Shown here in pieces: positions 41,515 to 50,481 of a DNA stretch of 64,000 nucleotides. Position numbers and translations under genes: made by a program. The DNA lies in assembly GCA_963676355.1 (NCBI GenBank), contig OY781093.1, forward strand, positions 3,348,001-3,412,000, in the 5' to 3' direction. A model generated the notes under the pieces. The model worked only from the letters and a program-made list of their open reading frames with translations, searched no databases and was not told the origin of the DNA. The DNA comes from JAGLOK01 sp963676355. Lineage in GTDB: Bacteria; Bacillota; Clostridia; Christensenellales; UMGS416. The stretch's first letter is position 1. The number at the start of each line of letters is the position of its first letter.

Positions 41515-42599
41515 TACGACTCACCTCCCTTGGTAGATTTAAATTTCTCTTTACATCTTTCAATCAGCTTTTTAAACAATTTTTCTGCAAAAAGACTTGT
41601 TGCTGTAAAATATATAATTATTGCAATAATAGTATCCGAAATTTGAGGTGGAATTCCTGTCATAGCATTCATAAAACCCTTTGCAGAGTGCAAAAGCCCA
41701 AAGAACATTGCCGCCGCAAAAACACCCCAAGGTGAACTTGCGCCTAGTAAAGCTACTGCAATGCCATCAAATCCAAGACTTGGCAATTTGCCTATCTGCA
41801 TATTTTGCGAATATCCACAGTAATAAACATACCCTGCCAATCCCGCAAACGCTCCCGCAATGACCATAGAAAGAATTACACTTTTATTCACTTTTATTCC
41901 TGCATACAGCGCAGCATGTCTGTTGTGCCCTACTGCCTTCAACTCATATCCAATTGTTGTTCTGTCTAGAATAAACTTTGCAATAATAACCATAGCTATC
42001 GAAACAACAATGCCAAGATTTATATAGGATCCGTTTGTTAAATTGGTCAGCCATGGCATTTTCAGCGAAGCCTCTGCTGGCAACAATGCTGATTCGGTCG
42101 TCATAAACTCTGCGCCTATAAAGGAAGGAATATAATAAAATGCAATCCAATATGCAATCCAATTCATCATTATTGTGGCAACAACTTCGTGAACATTAAA
42201 TTTTGCTTTTAAATAACCGGGAACCGCTCCCCAAAGCCCACCACCTATAGCTGCAGCAAGAAACATAGTTGGCAACAATATTATTCGTGGTGCAGGAAGC
42301 ATTAGACCAACAGTTGATGCACACATTCCTCCTACAAGCATCTGCCCGGCCGCACCAATATTGAACAGACCCGTTTTAAATGCGAACGCTACAGAAAGCC
42401 CTGTAAGAACTAAAGCTGTTCCGGTTCCAATTATATTTAAAATTCTTTCAACGCTCATGAAGGCTCCCTTAAAGAGATAAAAATAGCCTTCAAAAGGATT
42501 TTCTCCTATAAGAATCATCATTACTGCGCCTGCTGCGAGACCTAAAATAATAGCTAAAAGTGACTTGGTGAATTCAGAACTTTTCTTATTCATGTGCAT
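41514..42599 (-). CDS. Nucleoside ABC transporter permease 1 (NupP-like)
   Basis: 361 residues, BPD_transp_2 family: GLSVAFAFKTGLFNIGAAGQMLVGG and the coupling segment KAVGHNRHAALYAGIKVNKS. Start 42599 or 42593: the AGGAGG site is close to the first ATG and 10 nt from the second, so either is possible. It overlaps the ATPase gene by 14 bases. Confidence 0.9.
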   Translation of the reverse strand: MHMNKKSSEFTKSLLAIILGLAAGAVMMILIGENPFEGYFYLFKGAFMSVERILNIIGTGTALVLTGLSVAFAFKTGLFNIGAAGQMLVGGMCASTVGLMLPAPRIILLPTMFLAAAIGGGLWGAVPGYLKAKFNVHEVVATIMMNWIAYWIAFYYIPSFIGAEFMTTESALLPAEASLKMPWLTNLTNGSYINLGIVVSIAMVIIAKFILDRTTIGYELKAVGHNRHAALYAGIKVNKSVILSMVIAGAFAGLAGYVYYCGYSQNMQIGKLPSLGFDGIAVALLGASSPWGVFAAAMFFGLLHSAKGFMNAMTGIPPQISDTIIAIIIYFTATSLFAEKLFKKLIERCKEKFKSTKGGES

Positions 42600-44106
42600 C
42601 TTCCCTCCTTACACCTGTCATCATAAGCCCCAGCTCATTTTCATTTGTATCTTTTATATCAACAACATCAATAAGCTCGCCGCCCGCCAAAACAGCCACA
42701 CGGTCAGATAAATCTATTATTTCATCCAGTTCAAGGGAAACCAACAGCACCGCCTTACCATTATCACGCTGTTCTATAATACGTTTATGTATATATTCTA
42801 TAGCCCCGACATCAAGACCTCTGGTCGGCTGAAACGCTATAAGAAGGTCTGGATTCATATCAATTTCTCGACCAACTACAGCTTTTTGCTGATTTCCTCC
42901 CGACAAATTAGATGCATATGACAGCCCGCCTTCTCCAGTACGCACATCAAACATCTCAATTATCCTATCTGCATGATGTGATATTTCATTATCATTTAAC
43001 AATCCGTTTTTAGAATACGGCTCCTTATAGTAAGATTTAAGAATCATGTTTTCTCCAACAGTATATTCTAAAATCAAACCATGCTTATGCCGATCTTCAG
43101 GAATATATGAAATACCTGCCTCGTACCTTTTTCTTATAGGAAGGCTGGTAATATCCACCCCTCCGAGAAAAATCGAACCAGACTCGCTTTTTTTCAAACC
43201 TGTAATCGCCTCTACAAGCTCTGTCTGCCCATTTCCTTCAACTCCGGCAACTCCCATTACTTCTCCACGTTTTACACCCAAAGAGAAGTTTTTTAAACCA
43301 AGTACTTTTCTGGAACTCATTACACTCAAATTATCAATTTTTAATATTTCTTCTCCAGGATTTGCAAGACCTTTATTTACAGTAAATGATACCTCTCGGC
43401 CTACCATCATCTCAGCCATCTGTCCAGTTGTAGTATTTTTTACATCAACAGTACCTATGTACTTGCCTCGTCTTATTACACTGCATCTGTCAGCAATCAT
43501 CTTAATTTCTTTAAGTTTGTGGGTAATGATAATGACCGACTTGCCTTCCTCAATCAAATTCTTGATAATATGCATTAGTTCAATGATTTCTTGAGGTGTA
43601 AGAACTGCAGTAGGCTCGTCAAAAATAAGGACCTCAGCATCGCGGTACAGCATTTTCAGTATCTCTGCTCTCTGCTGCATACCAACCGAAATATCTTCAA
43701 TTTTATCATCAGGGTTAATATTTAGATTATATTTGACTGATATTTCTTTTATTTTTTTGGATGCTGTTTTTCTGTCTAAAATTTGACTTCCTTCCATACC
43801 CAAAATGATATTTTCAGTTACAGTAAAATTATGAACGAGCTGAAAGTGTTGATGAACCATTCCAATTCCTAAATCATTAGCAACATTTGGGCTTGAAATG
43901 TTCTCTTTTTTTCCCCTAACTTTAATTGTGCCGCCATCAGGATGATATAATCCAAATAAGATACTCATCAGTGTAGATTTGCCTGCACCGTTTTCTCCTA
44001 ATAGCGCATGAATTTCGCCCTTTTTTAAGCGAAGTGTAATATGATCGTTTGCTACAACTCCAGGAAATTCCTTATAAATATCAATCATTTCAATGATATA
44101 TTCCAT
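42586..44106 (-). CDS. Nucleoside ABC transporter ATP-binding protein (NupO-like)
   Basis: 506 residues with two fused ATPase domains as in RbsA/NupO. Domain 1: Walker A GENGAGKSTLMSIL, signature ISVGMQQRAEIL, Walker B LIFDEPTAVL. Domain 2: degenerate Walker A GVEGNGQTELVEA, signature LSGGNQQKAVVGREI. It powers nucleoside uptake through the two permeases. GAGGAGG precedes ATG. A terminator lies between it and the binding-protein gene. Confidence 0.93.
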   Translation of the reverse strand: MEYIIEMIDIYKEFPGVVANDHITLRLKKGEIHALLGENGAGKSTLMSILFGLYHPDGGTIKVRGKKENISSPNVANDLGIGMVHQHFQLVHNFTVTENIILGMEGSQILDRKTASKKIKEISVKYNLNINPDDKIEDISVGMQQRAEILKMLYRDAEVLIFDEPTAVLTPQEIIELMHIIKNLIEEGKSVIIITHKLKEIKMIADRCSVIRRGKYIGTVDVKNTTTGQMAEMMVGREVSFTVNKGLANPGEEILKIDNLSVMSSRKVLGLKNFSLGVKRGEVMGVAGVEGNGQTELVEAITGLKKSESGSIFLGGVDITSLPIRKRYEAGISYIPEDRHKHGLILEYTVGENMILKSYYKEPYSKNGLLNDNEISHHADRIIEMFDVRTGEGGLSYASNLSGGNQQKAVVGREIDMNPDLLIAFQPTRGLDVGAIEYIHKRIIEQRDNGKAVLLVSLELDEIIDLSDRVAVLAGGELIDVVDIKDTNENELGLMMTGVRREDAHE

Positions 44107-44138
44107 AGTACCTCCTCAGTTTTCTAGAGGGAATAATA

Positions 44139-44171
44139 AAAAAACGGAAAGGATGATAATTCATCCTTTCC
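44139..44171 (-). terminator. Intra-operon attenuator after the nucleoside-binding lipoprotein
   Basis: Minus-strand GGAAAGGATG and CATCCTTTCC (plus 44162-44171 and 44146-44155) form a perfect 10-bp stem followed by GTTTTTTT. It lies between the binding-protein gene and the ATPase, so partial read-through would give much more binding protein than transporter. Confidence 0.85.
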
Positions 44172-44188
44172 TTTAAGGCATTTTATTC

Positions 44189-45241
44189 TTATGGGAACAA
44201 GTCGCCGACTACATCTGATACTTCTATTTCATCTGCAGCGAGTTTTTCTTTTACTTCTTCAATAACTGCAACTGTATCTGCACTAAGGTTTGGATTTTCA
44301 TCCGGAATACCCACTTCAAGATAAAGTGTCTCTCCGCCCGGGAATTCGCCCTTTGTTTCAGCCATAAGTGTTTCATAAGCTGCATACTCAATATGTTTCA
44401 TAGCTGATGTAAGGATAACGGATTTTTCGCCTTCGTAGATTCCGTCAGCATACTGGTCAAGGTCAACACCAATAATCCAAGCTTCTTCGCCTGCAGCAGC
44501 ACGTGTTTTTGCTTCGTTTATAGCACCAACGCCAACACCGCCGGCTGCACAAAAGATAGCTTTTACGCCTTTGTCATACATAGTGGCAGCTATTTGCTGT
44601 CCAGCTTCCACTTCATAGAATGTGCCCTGATATACAAAATTTTCAGCCTGCATTACGCAATTTGTGTCATAATTTTCATTGGCATACATAACGCCCTGCT
44701 GGAATCCCCAGTTGTACTTTTGAACTGCCGGAACAGGCTCGCCGCCTATAAATGCAATCTCGCCTTCTTTGAGTTCAACAGCTACTGCTACGCCTGCAAG
44801 AAATCCGGAAACATGTTCATTGAACAAAACAGCTGCTGTGTTATCCAAAACATTAGGCACATAGTCGCCATTGTGTGGTGTAGAGTCAACTATTACAAAT
44901 TTACAATCCGGATATTTTTCCTGTGCTTCGTTCACTGCAACAGCGAATTTATATCCTGGAGTAACTATAAATCTGTGACCTGAGTCATAAAGATTTGCAA
45001 TTTCTCTGAGGTAATCCTCTTTTGTTTCACCTGCTGGTTTCAAATAATTGTACTCAACCTCAAGCTCTTCAGCTGCTTTTACAAGGCCTTCCCAAGTACC
45101 CTGATTGAATGATTTGTCATCAATCGTACCTGAGTCAGTTACCAAGCCAACTTTAAGTTCTTCCTGTCCTGCGCTTTTACATCCTGCAAATACAGCTGAA
45201 AGCATTAAAACAGCGACAAGAATAGTTAGAAATTTTTTCAT
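44189..45241 (-). CDS. BMP-family nucleoside-binding lipoprotein (NupN/PnrA-like)
   Basis: 350 residues. Signal peptide with lipobox VFAGC, then the periplasmic-binding fold of the basic membrane protein family (VGLVTDSGTIDDKSFNQGTWEGL is diagnostic; VTPGYKFAVAVNEAQEKYPD and IGVDLDQYADG follow). These bind purine or other nucleosides at the cell surface and deliver them to NupOPQ. First gene of the operon, with GGAGGAAG before ATG. Confidence 0.93.
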   Translation of the reverse strand: MKKFLTILVAVLMLSAVFAGCKSAGQEELKVGLVTDSGTIDDKSFNQGTWEGLVKAAEELEVEYNYLKPAGETKEDYLREIANLYDSGHRFIVTPGYKFAVAVNEAQEKYPDCKFVIVDSTPHNGDYVPNVLDNTAAVLFNEHVSGFLAGVAVAVELKEGEIAFIGGEPVPAVQKYNWGFQQGVMYANENYDTNCVMQAENFVYQGTFYEVEAGQQIAATMYDKGVKAIFCAAGGVGVGAINEAKTRAAAGEEAWIIGVDLDQYADGIYEGEKSVILTSAMKHIEYAAYETLMAETKGEFPGGETLYLEVGIPDENPNLSADTVAVIEEVKEKLAADEIEVSDVVGDLFP

Positions 45242-45302
45242 GGTTTTCTTCCTCCTATATATTTACCTTTATATTTATTTAAGGCTTTAGCCTTACTTTA
45301 CT

Positions 45303-45331
45303 ATGTTATATGCACACCTTACGTTAGTCAA
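45303..45331 (-). promoter_or_regulatory. Nucleoside transporter operon promoter
   Basis: Minus-strand TTGACT (plus 45326-45331), 17-bp spacer, TAACAT (plus 45303-45308), about 60 nt before the BMP gene. No purine riboswitch consensus is present in the leader. Confidence 0.6.
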
Positions 45332-45393
45332 GTTAATTATGGCTGCACTGTATAATATTAATAAATATATATTCGGTTTTTCATTATACTAAG

Positions 45394-46884
45394 CTAAAGG
45401 TTTCCCTTATCGGCATTTGAAGCATTTTTTCTTGCATTCTCCTTGTCTTTTTTCATCTCTTCCACCGTTTTTGTTTTAAGTCTAGCAGCACCTTTATAGT
45501 TAGGATCTATAGGAATCAGATTGCCTTCGCTTAGCCTTTTTTGTGCTTCATCTATGTCCTTTTCATACTGTGGCAACCATTCTTTTTGCGCAACAATCAT
45601 CTCATCTGCCATCTGCCATATCTCCGGTGGATTGCACACAGCACCTGTGAGCGGATCCATCATCAACGCTTGTCGAAGCAAATCATAGTCACCGTGGACT
45701 GCGGCTTCAACCGCCATTCTCTGCACCTGCACTGAGCTATTGCAAACAGCAGCACAACCAAGGGGCAAGTCGCCTACTATAGGTATGTTCATTCCGTTTG
45801 CATCAACATAACCGGGAACTTCCACAATCGCATCTTCAGGAAGATTTGTAATGCATCCGTGATTTATGACATTAAAGTGCCCTCTGTAAAGCCGTCCGGT
45901 TTCTAGCCCTTCCAAAATGTATGAGCCGTGTTCCTGCCCTCTGAATTCTTCTCCAAACTTATTTGGCTCATCCTTCATCCAGTTTGGAAAGTCAGTTTCA
46001 AACCATTCGCGCCCTTCTGTACAAACTCGCAGATATCCGCCAGTTTCGCCATTAATCCAAGTCGATAAATCAATCCAATCTTTAATTTCATCCGGACGCT
46101 TCCTATACCATGGCACATACTCACTCAAATGTCCGTTTGATTCTGTACTAAAGTACCCAAAACGCTTCATCATGTCAATGCGCACCTTTTCCTGCACACT
46201 AAATTTCTCATGGTTTTCTAGAGCCTCAAGCAATTTCCCCGTCAGGTCCTCACCTTTATGCTTAATGCTTATATACCATGTCTGATGGTTGATTCCCGCA
46301 CAAACAATATCAACTTCTTCCTTTTCAAGGCCGAATGCATCTGCTATGAGCTTATGTCCACCCTGCACACCATGGCACAGTCCAATTGTGTTTACTCCGC
46401 CATATTTGTTCGCCGCCCATGTCATCATCGCATTGGGATTAGCGTAGTTTAATATCATGCAGTCTTTATCCGCAACTTCTTTTATATCGCGGCAAAAATC
46501 AAGCATTGCGGCCACTCCGCGCTGTCCATACAATATTCCACCTGCACAAAGCGTGTCACCCACGCACTGGTCGATGCCATACTTAAGTGGTATCTCAACA
46601 TCTGTTTTAAATGCTTCAAGTCCACCGATGCGAACCACGACAAAAACGTATTTTGCACCACGCACCGCTTCGCGCCTATCCATTGTGGACTCAATTTTAA
46701 TGTCAAGACCGTTTTCATCAATGTCGCGCTGGCAAAGCTGTGTAACCATGTCCAGATTATGTTCATTGATATCGGTAAATGCAACCTTGATATCGCAAAA
46801 TTCCGGAACCGACAGCAAATCGCGCAAAAGCATTCGCGTAAACCCTATAGAACCTGCTCCAATAAATGTAACTTTGAAAGACAT
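45394..46884 (-). CDS. GH4 family glycosidase (alpha-galactosidase MelA-like)
   Basis: 496 residues. NAD-dependent, Mn2+-dependent glycoside hydrolase of family 4: N-terminal Rossmann IGAGSIGFTRMLLRDLL, the substrate/metal elements NYANPNAM, GLCHGVQGG and CAGINHQTWYI with the metal Cys and His. The CHGVQ form points to the alpha-galactosidase/alpha-galacturonidase branch, so the exact sugar is open. Strong CGGAGG site. The divergent-side neighbour is an AraC regulator read in the same direction just upstream, the likely control gene. No transporter is adjacent. Confidence 0.85.
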   Translation of the reverse strand: MSFKVTFIGAGSIGFTRMLLRDLLSVPEFCDIKVAFTDINEHNLDMVTQLCQRDIDENGLDIKIESTMDRREAVRGAKYVFVVVRIGGLEAFKTDVEIPLKYGIDQCVGDTLCAGGILYGQRGVAAMLDFCRDIKEVADKDCMILNYANPNAMMTWAANKYGGVNTIGLCHGVQGGHKLIADAFGLEKEEVDIVCAGINHQTWYISIKHKGEDLTGKLLEALENHEKFSVQEKVRIDMMKRFGYFSTESNGHLSEYVPWYRKRPDEIKDWIDLSTWINGETGGYLRVCTEGREWFETDFPNWMKDEPNKFGEEFRGQEHGSYILEGLETGRLYRGHFNVINHGCITNLPEDAIVEVPGYVDANGMNIPIVGDLPLGCAAVCNSSVQVQRMAVEAAVHGDYDLLRQALMMDPLTGAVCNPPEIWQMADEMIVAQKEWLPQYEKDIDEAQKRLSEGNLIPIDPNYKGAARLKTKTVEEMKKDKENARKNASNADKGNL

Positions 46885-46912
46885 AATAACCTCCGAAAAT
46901 TATAATAAAGAT

Positions 46913-46953
46913 TATTTTATACCCTCGTGAATTAAAATGTTTTCATTAAAATG
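46913..46953 (-). promoter_or_regulatory. Possible activator site upstream of the GH4 gene
   Basis: Plus-strand ATTAAAATG occurs twice, at 46931-46939 and 46945-46953 (14-bp period), just upstream of a TATAAAAT -10 box (plus 46913-46920). The -35 position is poor, overlapped by the repeats, which is how AraC-type activators usually work. Inferred. Confidence 0.3.
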
Positions 46954-46985
46954 ACATAACTTCAAAAATGTAAACTATCGTGACT

Positions 46986-47843
46986 TTACTCCCAGCTGGA
47001 GTTTAAGAAATTTTTTCTATACCTCTGTGGGGATATACCTTCATGCTTTGAAAAAAGCGAAGTGAAATATTGTCTGCTGTTAATACCAACATAAAGACAT
47101 AAGTCCGCTATTGGGATGTCTGTATTTTCAAGAAGTTGCTTGGCTTTTGCAATTCTTTGTATATTAATATAATTTGCAATGGTTAATCCAGTGTGCTCTT
47201 TAAATTTTCTCTGCAAATAGTTTTTGTTAATTCCCGCGGCTTTTGCCACATCGTCTGCCATGATTTCTTCATGGTAATTTGCTTTAATATAATTTATTGC
47301 CTTATTTATATATACAGTATATCTTCCTTTGGGCATTTTCTTTTTTCTTTCATAAAGCTCAGCTGTTTTTATGAGTATCTGAGCCGCCTGCAATTGCAAC
47401 ATTCTGTCGTTTGCCCCAACTGAAAGCTCGCTTAAAATCACATTTAGATGTGCATATAAATCTGCACCATCATTAAATACCACATACTTATTTTCATCTT
47501 CAATCAATTTGCTTTTCAAAAAATCCAATCCCAAAAGTTCGCCTATGGATAATCCCTTTTCCACTTTTTCAAAGAAAAACTCTATGTTCATCATCCTACA
47601 GCGTTCATCATCCATCTTTATTCTATGAGATATCCCCGCATCGATTAATATCATATCTCCGGCAGTCAACAAAAAAACATCATCCATAACCTCAATGGAG
47701 CATTTTCCGCTTACAACATACATTATTTCTACTCGTTCATGCGCGTGCGGCTGCATCTTATAATTGTCCCAGTTCCTGAAATAATATGCGGCAATCTTTA
47801 TTTTATATGAATTTTTATAATGTTTTATATTGTATAGGCTCAT
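46986..47843 (-). CDS. AraC-family transcriptional regulator
   Basis: 285 residues. N-terminal cupin (PHAHERVEIMYVVSGKCSIEV) and C-terminal double helix-turn-helix (IMADDVAKAAGINKNYLQRK, IPIADLCLYVGINSRQYFTS, then EGISPQRYRK). Located 101 nt upstream of the GH4 glycosidase gene on the same strand, so it probably senses the corresponding sugar. Ribosome site AAAGGGAG. Confidence 0.85.
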   Translation of the reverse strand: MSLYNIKHYKNSYKIKIAAYYFRNWDNYKMQPHAHERVEIMYVVSGKCSIEVMDDVFLLTAGDMILIDAGISHRIKMDDERCRMMNIEFFFEKVEKGLSIGELLGLDFLKSKLIEDENKYVVFNDGADLYAHLNVILSELSVGANDRMLQLQAAQILIKTAELYERKKKMPKGRYTVYINKAINYIKANYHEEIMADDVAKAAGINKNYLQRKFKEHTGLTIANYINIQRIAKAKQLLENTDIPIADLCLYVGINSRQYFTSLFSKHEGISPQRYRKNFLNSSWE

Positions 47844-47959
47844 TTTCGTCTCCCTTTAAAAATAATAACACCATCACAATCATTGGTAAACAATAGCTTT
47901 TTTGTAATTTATCATTGTGATAAAATAATACTCTAATATAGTTTGCATCGGAGGTTACC

Positions 47960-48934
47960 ATGAACAAAGAAAAACTTATTAATATATATGAAAGCCGCGG
48001 TCTTTCAAAAGAAAAAACAGATGTTGCTATAGCTGATGTTTTGGCTCTTGAAATATTTCTTGATGGAAAGTCCACCGACCTTGAAAGCTGCACGGAGGCT
48101 GACATAAAAGAATATATAGCATCCCTTCTTAAAAAGGGTGAAATTAACCCGGAAACTCTTTTGGCTATGGCTAGATATTTTTATGCGATAGATAAAAATA
48201 GTATATATATTTTTTTCACAAAGCTTTTCGGTGGCATGGGAGTACTGGATAGCATAAAAAGTAGAATGATAAAATATGCGGGAGAAACTGCTGCAAGCAA
48301 AGTTTTTGATGGCTTCACATATCCTCCACTGGGCACTCCGATTGAAGAGATGCCAAAATATACAGAGGATTTGATGAAGCGTATACAAAATAGTATTGAT
48401 TCAAAGCTATATCAAAAAGTACTAGCTGGCAATAACCACGGTATACCTGCGGAATCCATGCAAGGCGAAAAAAAATATTATGAAAGCTCACAAAGCATGG
48501 AGCAATACCTTGAGGAAAGACACGAAAGAAAAGTGCGTGAACTCCAAGAATACTGCGATGCAAATAAAGTTTGGTTTGAACAGGATATTACGCAGCCTGT
48601 TGTAGACTATGTTGCATCCAATCAAGAAATACTTTCTGCTGTAAAAAAAGGCAATAAGCTTTATGTGACAAAGATACCCTACGATACTGTAAGCTTTTTA
48701 AATGCCGAAACTGATGCCCAAAAAAATTACTATGCATGTCACTGCACTTTTGCAAGAGAAGCAATTTTAAGCGGAAATTCCGAAATTCCCTCCGACTGGT
48801 GCTATTGCAGCGCAGGGTTTGCAAAATTCCCGTTTGAGCAAATACTGGGTCGCGAACTTGATGTGAAAGTTATAAACTCAGCCCTTGACGGCGACGGCTT
48901 ATGCCGATTTGAAATAGACCTTGGTGAGAGCTAA
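47960..48934 (+). CDS. Cysteine-rich hypothetical protein (DUF6144-like)
   Basis: 324 residues, soluble, no signal peptide. The C-terminal quarter has a compact Cys/His set: YYACHCTFAREAIL, then WCYCSAGFAKFPFEQILG, then DGLCRFEI. This resembles DUF6144/L-2-amino-thiazoline-4-carboxylate hydrolase-type proteins, a tentative match only. A metal site or catalytic Cys is likely. The N-terminal half is helical (SRGLSKEKTDVAIADVLALE). Good GGAGG site. Its stop overlaps the stop of the convergent PHP gene by 4 bases. Confidence 0.6.
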   Translation: MNKEKLINIYESRGLSKEKTDVAIADVLALEIFLDGKSTDLESCTEADIKEYIASLLKKGEINPETLLAMARYFYAIDKNSIYIFFTKLFGGMGVLDSIKSRMIKYAGETAASKVFDGFTYPPLGTPIEEMPKYTEDLMKRIQNSIDSKLYQKVLAGNNHGIPAESMQGEKKYYESSQSMEQYLEERHERKVRELQEYCDANKVWFEQDITQPVVDYVASNQEILSAVKKGNKLYVTKIPYDTVSFLNAETDAQKNYYACHCTFAREAILSGNSEIPSDWCYCSAGFAKFPFEQILGRELDVKVINSALDGDGLCRFEIDLGES

Positions 48935-49602
48935 ACATTCAATTCGTATTCACCGCTTTTAATGATTTCTATAAGTTCGCTCATATCTTTTGGGTTGCGA
49001 TTTAATAGAATTCCCGAGCACATGTCGCCGTACTCATGGTAGTCAGAACCAGATATTTTTATAAGCCCGTTTTTTTCTGCCCATTTTTTAGCTTTATGAT
49101 TTCGGCTTTCATGCCTCGGATTGCCATTAAACGCCTCTGCTCCATCCAAAAACTCAGCCTCAGGCGGTCCACTATTTCCTCTGAAAGGATGCGCCGCAAA
49201 AATCATTGCGCCTTCAGAGTGCACAAGCTCCGATAACTCATAGAGGTGAAGATAGTGAAGATTTTCGTGTTTATAGAAAAAATCCGGTTTAAGTCCATAC
49301 ACAAGATAGTCTCTGTACGGAGGACTCAGCGCGATTTCAGCTCCAAACAAAACATTTACACCTTGCTTGTCACCTTCCTCTTTCGCATTTTCATATGCTC
49401 TTATGAAGTTGTCCACCTTTTGGCTCCATGTTCCGATTATGGATGAAAAACCCCACGAGCCTACATGGTCTGTAATTATTACACCGTCATAGCCACGCTC
49501 TTTATATTCGCAAATTGCGTCCTTTGCATATACCAAAGCGCACGGGCTTGCTTCTGCTGTGTGTATATGCGTTTCATATAAATACTTCTTTTTTTGTTCC
49601 AT
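48931..49602 (-). CDS. PHP-domain phosphoesterase
   Basis: 223 residues. PHP motifs: ETHIHTAEASPC (first His pair), DHVGSWG (second Asp-His), GAEIALSP (Glu), FAAHPFRG (His) and the C-terminal GSDYHEYGDM (Asp-x-His). These bind three metals and hydrolyse phosphate esters, for example histidinol phosphate or nucleotides; the short length with no other domain fits the stand-alone PHP group. Substrate unknown. Confidence 0.85.
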   Translation of the reverse strand: MEQKKKYLYETHIHTAEASPCALVYAKDAICEYKERGYDGVIITDHVGSWGFSSIIGTWSQKVDNFIRAYENAKEEGDKQGVNVLFGAEIALSPPYRDYLVYGLKPDFFYKHENLHYLHLYELSELVHSEGAMIFAAHPFRGNSGPPEAEFLDGAEAFNGNPRHESRNHKAKKWAEKNGLIKISGSDYHEYGDMCSGILLNRNPKDMSELIEIIKSGEYELNV

Positions 49603-49689
49603 AGCGATTATGAGTTTAAAATAAATTAATTAAATATTCAAGTGAAATAAGGTATAATATAATAAATAGTTACATAAAGGAGGATAATT

Positions 49690-49986
49690 ATGGCTGAATT
49701 CACAAAAGTCTCCGGTAAAGAGATTTGCGAGATAAAAGTATACGCGCTCAGTACATGCATATGGTGCAGAAAGTGCAGAACGTTTTTTGATAACAACAAT
49801 GTGGCATATTCATATTGTTATGTTGATGAGTTAGATCAAGACGAACAGGACAAAGTCGAAGAGATGCTTGGAGAGCACGCCACAATAATTTCATATCCTA
49901 TAGTATTTGCAGAAGGACATGATGTAGTTGTGGGATACAATGAAAAGAAACTCAGAAAAATCATTGAGGAACCAAAAGATGAATAA
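49690..49986 (+). CDS. Glutaredoxin-like protein
   Basis: 98 residues, thioredoxin fold. Redox motif CIWC in YALSTCIWCRKCRTFFD; ISYPIVF carries the cis-proline and VVGYNEKKLR the substrate end. It is likely reduced by a partner enzyme rather than by glutathione, which anaerobes often lack. The next gene, a ferredoxin-thioredoxin reductase-like protein, starts inside its 3' end (8-base overlap), a strong hint that they are partners. GGAGG lies before ATG; a TATAAT box is at 49653-49658. Confidence 0.88.
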   Translation: MAEFTKVSGKEICEIKVYALSTCIWCRKCRTFFDNNNVAYSYCYVDELDQDEQDKVEEMLGEHATIISYPIVFAEGHDVVVGYNEKKLRKIIEEPKDE

Positions 49987-50470
49987 AAAAACCCTAAAGC
50001 GATATGAGCAAATAAGGGAAATTGCGGAAAAAGGCGGATATCACTTAAATCCCGACAAGGAAGTGACGATTGCATTAATTGACGGGTTAGTTGTAAACAG
50101 TGAGAGATATGGCGACGAGGTTTGCCCTTGCCGCCTATTTCGCGGAGAACTTGAGGACAACTTAGATATCGTGTGCCCGTGCTACTATCGTGATGACGAC
50201 TTGGCTGAATACGGCGCGTGCTTTTGCGCACTATATGTGACGCAAGAAGTTATCGATCAAGGAGGTCCTGAAGTTCAGGTTCCTGAACGCAGGCCGCCCC
50301 TTGAAGAGCGAAAAAAAGCTGCTGAAAAGAAAAACGATGCAGATTTAGGTGAATTGTCACACCCAGTGTGGAGATGCAGCGTGTGCGGATATTTGTGTGC
50401 AAACACAAACGCACCTGCGGTTTGCCCCATCTGCAAAGCTAAGCACGAAAGATTCGAAAGGTTTTTATAG
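49979..50470 (+). CDS. Ferredoxin-thioredoxin reductase catalytic domain fused to rubredoxin
   Basis: 163 residues from ATG 49979. Residues ~1-85 match the FTR catalytic subunit: CPC, 14 residues, CPC, 12 residues, CFC, six Cys for a 4Fe-4S cluster plus the active disulfide. The usual CHC is CFC, so the His is Phe. A charged linker leads to a rubredoxin-type domain, WRCSVCGYLC...CPICKAKHERF. Electrons could pass from rubredoxin through FTR to the neighbouring glutaredoxin-like protein. The gene overlaps it, favouring a dedicated disulfide-reducing pair. Confidence 0.85.
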   Translation: MNKKTLKRYEQIREIAEKGGYHLNPDKEVTIALIDGLVVNSERYGDEVCPCRLFRGELEDNLDIVCPCYYRDDDLAEYGACFCALYVTQEVIDQGGPEVQVPERRPPLEERKKAAEKKNDADLGELSHPVWRCSVCGYLCANTNAPAVCPICKAKHERFERFL

Positions 50471-50481
50471 CATAGAAATAC

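Noticed and set aside
43046..43594. 182-codon plus-strand ORF in the nupO-like gene
   Set aside because: Shadow of the ATPase gene, no ribosome site.
45242..45393. Possible purine riboswitch before the nucleoside importer
   Set aside because: No conserved aptamer blocks are present; only a plain promoter and leader.
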